A stretch of 22,623 bases of DNA, taken from contig CAJURI010000041.1 of NCBI GenBank assembly GCA_910588795.1, forward strand, positions 1 through 22,623, in the 5' to 3' direction. This stretch comes from an uncultured Duncaniella sp. Lineage in GTDB: Bacteria; Bacteroidota; Bacteroidia; Bacteroidales; Muribaculaceae. Positions 16,859 through 22,623 of the stretch are shown here, one piece after another (position 1 is the first letter of the stretch; the number at the start of each line of letters is the position of its first letter). Both the position numbers and the translations under genes were made by a program. The notes beneath the pieces are model-generated. The model saw nothing but the letters and a program-made list of their open reading frames with translations, was not told the origin of the DNA and did no database searches.

Positions 16859-16866
16859 TAAAGTTA
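16859..16866 (-). promoter_or_regulatory. Possible weak -7 box for polA
   Basis: Minus strand reads TAACTTTA, seven of eight fixed-or-free positions of TAnnTTTG with A in place of the final G. It directly abuts the G-rich tract, giving a leader of about 18 nt. A T6 run (16881-16886 on the minus strand) sits 14 nt upstream, a poor -33 element. The call rests on one imperfect match. Confidence 0.35.
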
Positions 16867-16949
16867 CTCAATTATCATGTAAAAAAGCCCTGCTTCCTGC
16901 GTTTTTTACTTAATTTTTTGAAATATGACCATTTTACGGAAGTTTTTTG

Positions 16950-16957
16950 TAAATTTG
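16950..16957 (+). promoter_or_regulatory. Bacteroidetes -7 promoter box for the polyprenyl synthase
   Basis: TAAATTTG matches TAnnTTTG exactly, followed by C. ATG 16967 lies only 9 nt after the box, so the transcript would begin roughly 3-7 nt before the start codon. The box lies inside the longer ORF from ATG 16925, which argues that 16925 is not the start. Confidence 0.6.
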
Positions 16958-16966
16958 CACTCCGTT

Positions 16967-17941
16967 ATGACCGACATTAACTCCATACGACGCTCACTCG
17001 CGCCCGAGCTGGAAAAGCTGAACGGGCTGATAGCCGAACGGCTCAGTTCATCCAACCCCCTCATAAACGAGGCGATCGGACGCTATCTCAGCCACAAAGG
17101 GAAGCAGCTTCGCCCCATGATGGTCATACTCACAGCCCGCATACTCGGAGCCGGCGACCCGGACCGTGTCATATCGTCGGGCGCATCCATAGAGATGCTC
17201 CACAACGCCTCGCTCATCCATGACGATGTCATAGACCAGTCCTCGACACGCCACGGCATACCCACAATAAACGCCATGTGGGACAACCATATCGCCGTGC
17301 TCGTGGGCGACTACTTCGTGTCAACCGCGCTCCAGCTTGTGATCACCACGGGCGACCTCAGGGCTGTCAACACCATAGCGTCGCTCGGCCGGCTCCTGTC
17401 GACAGGTGAAATGGACCAGATCAACAACGCCACAAACCATTCGATATCGGAAGAGTCATACTTTGAAATCATAACCCACAAGACCGCATCCCTGTTCATG
17501 GCCTGCGTGGAGATGGGCGCATATGCTTCCGACGCCACCCCGGAGCAGCTCGATATAATGCGGAGGTTCGCTCTGCTGTTCGGGCAATGTTTCCAGATAA
17601 AGGACGACATATTCGACTATTTCCATTCCGACTCGCTCGGCAAGCCCACAGGCAACGATCTCCGTGAAGGGAAAGTCACCCTTCCGCTCATATACGCGCT
17701 GAATGCCACCGGCCATCCGCGCTGCGCGGAAATGAATGAGCTCGTGTCGCACGACAGGCTCTCGGACGAAGAAATAGCCACACTGATCGGCTATGCCATC
17801 GAGGCCGGAGGCATAGAGTATGCCGACGCCACACTCATGCGGCTGCGTGACGAGGCCGCCGCCGTACTGTCATCACTGGGCGACGTCGACACCACACCGC
17901 TCCTCTCGCTTCTTGACTACATAATCGCACGCGACATGTGA
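16967..17941 (+). CDS. Long-chain trans-polyprenyl diphosphate synthase (IspB/octaprenyl type)
   Basis: 324-residue class I prenyltransferase that adds isopentenyl diphosphate units to an allylic primer, most likely making the side chain of menaquinone. The start is ATG 16967, chosen because a promoter box lies between it and the upstream ATG 16925 and because M-T-D-I-N-S-I-R aligns with the family. Seen: GKQLRPMM (45-52), the first Asp-rich motif HDDVID (D86, D87, D90) followed by RHGIPT, a helix with LLSTGEMDQI, KTASLF (172-177), and the second Asp-rich motif KDDIFDYF (D213, D214, D217) followed by GKPTGNDLREGKVTLPLIYAL. No large residue choking the pocket is obvious next to the first motif, consistent with a long-chain product. 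A 42-nt gap with a small hairpin separates it from the broken glycosyltransferase gene. Confidence 0.93.
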   Translation: MTDINSIRRSLAPELEKLNGLIAERLSSSNPLINEAIGRYLSHKGKQLRPMMVILTARILGAGDPDRVISSGASIEMLHNASLIHDDVIDQSSTRHGIPTINAMWDNHIAVLVGDYFVSTALQLVITTGDLRAVNTIASLGRLLSTGEMDQINNATNHSISEESYFEIITHKTASLFMACVEMGAYASDATPEQLDIMRRFALLFGQCFQIKDDIFDYFHSDSLGKPTGNDLREGKVTLPLIYALNATGHPRCAEMNELVSHDRLSDEEIATLIGYAIEAGGIEYADATLMRLRDEAAAVLSSLGDVDTTPLLSLLDYIIARDM

Positions 17942-17958
17942 CCGGCATATAATGCCGG
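17942..17958 (+). repeat. Perfect inverted repeat just after the polyprenyl synthase stop
   Basis: CCGGCAT (17942-17948), a 3-nt ATA loop, then ATGCCGG (17952-17958). It begins at the base after the stop codon and has no following U tract, so it is not a standard intrinsic terminator; it could protect the mRNA 3' end or attenuate readthrough into the glycosyltransferase remnant. Confidence 0.55.
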
Positions 17959-17983
17959 CAAGCCGCGACAGTAATACCTGCCG

Positions 17984-19259
17984 ATGAAAAAAGACCTGCT
18001 CCTCTTCACCACCTTATTCCCTTATGACGCGGTTACAGAATCCGTGTTTGTAATGAGTGAGATTGAAGAATTGTGCAGCTGTTTCCGGCGAGTCATAATC
18101 ATCCCTGAGATAAGCAAAGGAGAACTAAAAGACCTTTCCTCATTCACCAATGTTACTGTCGACACATCCAGGCTTTATCAACCGACCATAGGCATCCGTT
18201 AGGCAAGCTGTCTTCAGCACTCCATCCCTCAGTGTTGAAACAGCTTGTAAAAAGCCTCACCCATATCCCAGCCAAAAAGATTCCTGCCGCATGGTCAATG
18301 GCCATCAACCGCCACCGCATAGGGAGCAATCTAAAAGACATTATAAAGCGTCATTCAATAGACTGCGACAACGCAGTGTTCTACACCTTCTGGTTCGACC
18401 ACATCACAGAAGCCATTGCCCTGGCACTTCCACCTGATCATGGCATTCTTGTGTCAGGAGCCCACGCACACGACATATACCCAACCCAAGGAGTTCTCAA
18501 AATCCATAAATACAGGAAACTGGCATTCGAAAGAATGACAAAGTTGTTCGCGGTAAGCAAAGGCGGACAGGAGTTCCTGAAGAATGAATTCTCCGGGGAC
18601 TCTACATCAAAAGTAACACTGCGCATCCTCGGTTCAAAAAAGCCTATCCGCGATGTCATATCATACCCAAGCAATTCCGAGGATGCCGTCACGTTCTTCT
18701 CATGCTCACGCGTAGACGACAACAAGCGTGTCACACTGAATCTGACATTACTGATAGATTTAGCCCGCAACATGCCTGAATTAAGATTCCGTTGGATACA
18801 TGCCGGTGACGGTCCGTGCATGAGCCTGCTGCGGACATCAATACCGACGCAACTGCCATCCAATCTCACCATCGACCTGAAAGGCATGCTCTGTAACGAA
18901 GAGATACACAGCATATACCGGACAGAACCGATTGACTGGGCCATGCTTATGAGCCGATGCGAAGGACTTCCCATAACACTTTGCGAAGCTCTGTCGTATG
19001 GAATACCAGTAATCGGATGGATGTTCCAGGGACAAACGAGATCGTCAATGACAGCACAGGCATACTTCTCTCCGAGAATCCCACCTCTGAAGAATTCATA
19101 GCACGCATACATCCTTACCTTAACGGACAGAAGGACCAGACTCCGTTACGCAAATCAGCCTTCGATGAATGGAAGAGCAAATACGACGCATCAACTCTAC
19201 GAAGATCATTTGCGGAATATCTGAGCGAGCTACCCCCAAAAACTATGACCGAAAAATAA
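17984..19259 (+). pseudogene. Glycosyltransferase (GT4-like) disrupted by two frameshifts
   Basis: A cytoplasmic sugar transferase of the GT-B fold, probably for surface polysaccharide, once about 425 residues long. Piece 1 (17984-18202) encodes the N-terminal Rossmann start MKKDLLLFTTLFPYDAVTES and VIIIPEIS; piece 2 continues in another frame (readable from the 18181 region, first ATG 18232, stop 19101) with FYTFWFDHITEAIAL, SGAHAHDIYP, AVSKGGQEFL and HAGDGP; piece 3 (from about 19020 to 19259) carries DVPGTNEIVNDSTGILLSEN and the C-terminal helix. The GT4 donor-site signature EGLPITLCEALSYGIPVIG in piece 2 joins naturally to DVPGTNEIV in piece 3. Both breaks are consistent with loss of one base (one at 18160-18200, one at about 19010-19020). 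No slippery heptamer is visible, so programmed frameshifting is unlikely. Base composition is more AT-rich than neighbouring genes, hinting at a different history. Two sequencing errors remain possible. Confidence 0.85.
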
Positions 19260-19379
19260 GGACTTGCAGACAGAGACGGACATGACTGACAAACACGCCA
19301 TGTTGGCACCAATTGTTAATAACCACGTGACTGTGAGCATTTATTTTTATTTTTATGTTATCGTTCGGAGATTTTTTCT

Positions 19380-19387
19380 TACCTTTG
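19380..19387 (+). promoter_or_regulatory. Bacteroidetes -7 promoter box for the glycogen synthase operon
   Basis: TACCTTTG matches TAnnTTTG exactly and is followed by C. ATG 19416 lies 28 nt downstream of the box, giving a leader of about 25 nt. The upstream sequence is T-rich (TTATTTTTATTTTTATG) with no perfect TTTG at -33 spacing. It separates the glycogen genes from the broken glycosyltransferase. Confidence 0.65.
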
Positions 19388-19415
19388 CACCTTGAAACGA
19401 TAATTTCTAAGACAA

Positions 19416-21128
19416 ATGGACATTAAACCTGCTACACAACGCCCCGAACTGCTGTTTGAAGTAAGTTGGGAAGTGTGTAACAAGATTGGAGGCATTTACA
19501 CAGTTCTCTCCACAAAAGCCAAAACTCTCCAGAAAATCAGCAAAGACACCACAGTCTTTATCGGTCCCGACGTTTGGTCAGAAGCCAATCCGTCCCCATG
19601 GTTTACAGAATGTAACGTCACTGGTCTATCAAAATGGTCCAAAAACGCACAACTTCCTGAAGGCGTCAGCGTAAGGGTAGGACGCTGGGAAATACCCGGT
19701 CGCCCAATAGCTGTACTTGTAAAGTTTGACGGCATGTATGCTGTCAAGGATGAATTCTACGGCGAGATGTGGGAACGTTTCGGCGTAGACTCACTGCATG
19801 CTTATGGCGATTATGACGAAGGGTGCGCCTTCGCCCATGCCGCCGGCATAGTGATCGAATCAATAATCCTCTCAGGCTACGGACAGGCCTCCCCAGCCAC
19901 AGCTGAAGCTCCCCGCCGCGGACGCAAGAAAAAAGTCATGCCCACGATCGTCGCCCATTTCGACGAATGGACAACAGGCATGGGGCTCCTCTATCTTAAA
20001 TGGAAGATGCCGAGAGTGGCCACCGTATTCACAACCCATGCCACAAGCATAGGGCGCAGCATATGCGGCAACAACAAACCGCTTTACGACTATATGAGCG
20101 GCTACAACGGCGATCAGATGGCACGCGAACTGAACATGGAGGCCAAACACTCTCTTGAAAAAGCAGCGGCACATCAGGCCGATGCATTCACTACCGTCAG
20201 CGAGATCACGGCCAGCGAATGCGAGCAACTCCTCGAACGCCGCCCCGATGTGGTGACTCCCAACGGATTCGAGAAGAACTTTGTCCCCGCAGCATCCAAG
20301 TTTGACGCCGCACGCGCCGAAGCCCGCGCATCGCTCATCAAAACGGCAAACGCACTCACAGGTGCCGGATACGACGACAACGCATTCATCGTGATAACCG
20401 GAGGCAGATGCGAATACCGCAACAAAGGTCTCGACGTATATCTCGACATGGCATCAGCTCTCCGCAATATGGACGCCTGCCGCAAGATAATCGCCTATGT
20501 AATGGTACCGGCATGGTCCAAAGAGCCTCGCGCCGATCTTCAGCAACGCATATCGGCTGACACAACCCCTGAAACTCCGCTTGAAGAGCCTGTTCTGACC
20601 CATTGGCTCAACAACCCCGACAGCGACGCCGTGATATGCCGCACACGCTCACTCGGATTCTGCAACATCGATCCGCGCGTGACAGTGATATACGTGCCCT
20701 GCTACCTTAACGGCTCAGACGGCATATTCAACCGCAGTTACTATGACCTGCTCATAGGAGCCGACGCCACCGTATTCCCGTCCTACTACGAGCCTTGGGG
20801 CTACACTCCGCTTGAGAGCGTGGCATTCGGCGTTCCAACCGTGACCACAAGCCTTTCAGGATTCGGACAATGGGTGCTGGAGACATCACAGAACTACTTC
20901 GAGGAGTGCGGCGTTAATGTCATAGGCCGCGGCGACTCCAACTACCATGACGTGGTATCGAATATCGCACACGCCATACAATATCTCACATGCACCGACA
21001 GCCGCACTATGGCCAGGATACGCAAGGCAGCAATGGACACTGCCGCAAAGGCCTCGTGGGCGCAATTCATAAAATACTACGACGAGGCTTACTCAATAGC
21101 CCTGTCAAATGCTTCAAAACGCATCTGA
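19416..21128 (+). CDS. Glycogen synthase, GT3 (animal/fungal-like) family
   Basis: 570-residue cytoplasmic enzyme that extends alpha-1,4-glucan from a nucleotide-glucose donor. It is the GT3 type used by Bacteroidetes, not the GT5 GlgA. Seen: LLFEVSWEVCNKIGGIYTVLSTKA (12-35; the K-x-G-G-I donor/acceptor loop), AHFDEWTTGMGLLY (about 180-193), TTHATSIGRSI, TVSEITASE, TPNGFEKNF, GGRCEYRNKGLDVYL, and the GT3 C-terminal site YYEPWGYTPLES with Glu459, then GVPTVTTSLSGFGQWV. Oddity: between residues 152 and 176 there is a Pro/Ala-rich then basic stretch (APRRGRKKKVMP) that is an apparent insertion relative to the relatives I recall, resembling an AT-hook-like or linker segment. The phosphorylase gene follows by 47 nt with no promoter box between, so the two form an operon of storage-glucan synthesis and breakdown. 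Confidence 0.94.
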   Translation: MDIKPATQRPELLFEVSWEVCNKIGGIYTVLSTKAKTLQKISKDTTVFIGPDVWSEANPSPWFTECNVTGLSKWSKNAQLPEGVSVRVGRWEIPGRPIAVLVKFDGMYAVKDEFYGEMWERFGVDSLHAYGDYDEGCAFAHAAGIVIESIILSGYGQASPATAEAPRRGRKKKVMPTIVAHFDEWTTGMGLLYLKWKMPRVATVFTTHATSIGRSICGNNKPLYDYMSGYNGDQMARELNMEAKHSLEKAAAHQADAFTTVSEITASECEQLLERRPDVVTPNGFEKNFVPAASKFDAARAEARASLIKTANALTGAGYDDNAFIVITGGRCEYRNKGLDVYLDMASALRNMDACRKIIAYVMVPAWSKEPRADLQQRISADTTPETPLEEPVLTHWLNNPDSDAVICRTRSLGFCNIDPRVTVIYVPCYLNGSDGIFNRSYYDLLIGADATVFPSYYEPWGYTPLESVAFGVPTVTTSLSGFGQWVLETSQNYFEECGVNVIGRGDSNYHDVVSNIAHAIQYLTCTDSRTMARIRKAAMDTAAKASWAQFIKYYDEAYSIALSNASKRI

Positions 21129-21175
21129 TACATCCGTATTTTTAATTTCCAACGTCACTACTTAATAATTTCGAT

Positions 21176-22623
21176 ATGAAACTACCAGTAAGTAACACCA
21201 ATGCCCCGGTATGGCGCGACATCACCATAAAGTCACAGCTCCCGGAAGCATTGAAATCACTTGAGAAACTGTCCCGCAACCTATGGTGGGTGTGGAACAG
21301 TGAAGCCAAGAACCTGTTCCGCGACCTCGACCACGACATCTGGCGTGCCACCGGAGAGAACCCGGTGATGCTCCTCCAGCAGCTTCCGTCAGAGCGTCTT
21401 GAGGAGATCATGGCCGACAAGGACATGATGGCGCGCATCGACCACGTATGGAAGATGTTCCAGGAATACATGGCACAGCCCATGCGCAAGGACATTCCTT
21501 CCGTATCCTATTTCTCCATGGAGTACGGCCTCTGCAACTGCCTTAAGATCTATTCCGGCGGTCTCGGTGTGCTCGCAGGCGACTATATCAAAGAAGCATC
21601 CGACTCGCGTGTCAACATGACCGCCATAGGCTTCCTCTACCGCTACGGCTACTTCACACAGACCCTGAGCGTAGACGGACAGCAGATAGCCAACTATGAG
21701 CCCCAGAACTTCAACCAGCTCCCCATAGAGCAGGTCACAGAGGAGAACGGACACCCGATGATACTTGAAGTGCCTTATCACGACCGTATCATCTACAGCC
21801 ATATATGGCGCGTGAATGTAGGGCGCATGAACCTCTATCTCCTTGACACCGACTTCGACATGAACAGCGAGTTTGACCGCCCCATAACCCACAAGCTCTA
21901 TGGCGGCGACTGGGAGAACCGCATCAAGCAGGAATACCTGCTCGGAATAGGCGGTATACTCGCCCTCAAGAAGCTCGGCATACATTCCGACATATACCAT
22001 GCCAACGAAGGACATGCCGCTCTTCTCAACCTCCAGCGTCTTGCCGACTACGTACAGGAGAAAGGCCTCGACTTCAACACCGCACTCGAGCTCGTACGCT
22101 CATCCGCACTCTACACCGTCCACACCCCCGTGCCTGCAGGACACGACTACTTCGACGAAAGTCTTGCCCACAAGTATCTGCAGCAGTATCCCGCCCTTCT
22201 GGGCATCTCATGGCAGGAACTCATGGACATGGGACGCGAAAACCCCGGAAGCAACGACCGCTTCTCCATGAGTGTGTTCGCACTCAACACATGCCAGGAA
22301 GCCAACGGTGTGAGCTGGCTCCACGGCGAAGTGTCCAAGAAGATGTTTGCCGGAGTATGGAAAGGCTACTCATGGGAGGAAAGCCATGTAGGCTACGTCA
22401 CCAACGGTGTGCACATGCCCACATGGGCCGCAAGCGAATGGAAAGCCTTCTACACCGAGAAGCTCGGCAGTCAGGTGTTCGATCACCAGAGCGACCCCAA
22501 GGCCTGGGAGAATATCTTCAAGGTCAAGGACGAGGAGATCTGGGCAATGCGCACACAGCTCAAGAACAAGTTCATCAACTTCGTGCGCCGCGACTTCAAG
22601 GAGAAATGGCTTGCCAACCAGGG
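21176..22623 (+). CDS. glgP: Alpha-glucan phosphorylase (GT35), N-terminal 482 residues, cut by window end
   Basis: Pyridoxal-phosphate-dependent enzyme that releases glucose-1-phosphate from glycogen or maltodextrin; the full family length is about 850 residues, so roughly the C-terminal 45 percent, including the PLP lysine, is outside. It begins MKLPVSNTNAPVW and stays open to the last base. Seen: an N-terminal DUF3417-type segment (SLEKLSRNLWWVWNSEAKNLF, about 26-46), the phosphorylase landmarks SYFSMEYGL and YSGGLGVLAGDYIKEASD, GFLYRYGYFTQ, LYGGDWENRIKQEYLLGIGG, YHANEGHAAL, and YTVHTPVPAGHDYF, then VTNGVHMPTWA. These match the short bacterial alpha-glucan family phosphorylases rather than the long animal type. 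It follows the glycogen synthase gene by 47 nt. Confidence 0.93.
   Translation, partial: MKLPVSNTNAPVWRDITIKSQLPEALKSLEKLSRNLWWVWNSEAKNLFRDLDHDIWRATGENPVMLLQQLPSERLEEIMADKDMMARIDHVWKMFQEYMAQPMRKDIPSVSYFSMEYGLCNCLKIYSGGLGVLAGDYIKEASDSRVNMTAIGFLYRYGYFTQTLSVDGQQIANYEPQNFNQLPIEQVTEENGHPMILEVPYHDRIIYSHIWRVNVGRMNLYLLDTDFDMNSEFDRPITHKLYGGDWENRIKQEYLLGIGGILALKKLGIHSDIYHANEGHAALLNLQRLADYVQEKGLDFNTALELVRSSALYTVHTPVPAGHDYFDESLAHKYLQQYPALLGISWQELMDMGRENPGSNDRFSMSVFALNTCQEANGVSWLHGEVSKKMFAGVWKGYSWEESHVGYVTNGVHMPTWAASEWKAFYTEKLGSQVFDHQSDPKAWENIFKVKDEEIWAMRTQLKNKFINFVRRDFKEKWLANQ

Noticed and set aside
18060..19025. Programmed -1 frameshifting as an explanation for the split glycosyltransferase
   Set aside because: No X-XXY-YYZ slippery heptamer is seen at either junction, and two such events in one bacterial sugar transferase would be exceptional.
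18957..19259. Separate 100-codon gene downstream of the glycosyltransferase
   Set aside because: Its useful part (DVPGTNEIV onward) is the C-terminal end of the same glycosyltransferase in a shifted frame.
14039..22623. Phage, defence or CRISPR system
   Set aside because: No integrase, transposase, cas gene, repeat-spacer pattern, toxin-antitoxin pair or attachment-site duplication is seen; the genes are core metabolism and envelope functions.

Overview
The window reads as a chromosomal segment of a Bacteroidota bacterium, order Bacteroidales. A gut Muribaculaceae-like lineage is my best guess, but the family level is inference. The evidence is a SusC/SusD outer-membrane pair, a GH97 enzyme closely resembling SusB of Bacteroides, an animal/fungal-type (GT3) glycogen synthase beside an alpha-glucan phosphorylase, the absence of clear Shine-Dalgarno sequences, and several copies of the Bacteroidetes -7 promoter box TAnnTTTG. 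Coding density is high and no mobile element, CRISPR array, rRNA or tRNA was recognised.

Layout. Positions 1-266 hold no gene I can support. An OmpA-family porin-like protein (267-1367, +) converges on a long minus-strand block. The two are separated by a 14-bp perfect hairpin (1482-1531) that could terminate both strands. The minus block, in transcription order, is: a secreted metzincin protease (12365 to 9705), SusC (9664 to 6359), SusD (6352 to 5024), a GH97 alpha-glucosidase with its own promoter box (4945 to 2777), a small lipoprotein whose ATG overlaps the GH97 stop (2780 to 2223), and an HD-domain hydrolase (2204 to 1581). Upstream of it is a 505-bp gap containing the protease promoter and a candidate small RNA with its own promoter and intrinsic terminator (about 12690 to 12594).

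From 16837 back to 12871, again on the minus strand, lies a housekeeping cluster: DNA polymerase I, a DUF59/SufT-like iron-sulfur assembly protein, and the lipid A enzyme LpxH. A divergent intergenic region follows. To the right on the plus strand are a long-chain polyprenyl diphosphate synthase with an almost absent 5' leader, a family-4-type glycosyltransferase broken by two same-direction frameshifts, a GT3 glycogen synthase, and the first 482 residues of an alpha-glucan phosphorylase running off the window.

How they fit together. SusC/SusD plus GH97 would bind, import and cleave alpha-glucan at the cell surface and in the periplasm. The protease directly upstream suggests that protein or glycoprotein may also be handled. 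The glycogen synthase/phosphorylase pair makes and degrades intracellular storage glucan. LpxH, the polyprenyl synthase, OmpA and the dead glycosyltransferase belong to envelope biology. I did not find a clearly new multi-gene defence or mobile system. The points most worth checking are the unlabelled small RNA, the loss of proofreading residues in PolA, the doubly frameshifted glycosyltransferase, and the protease-led Sus-like locus. Several starts were moved downstream from the longest possible ORF because promoter boxes, signal peptides or family alignment require it.
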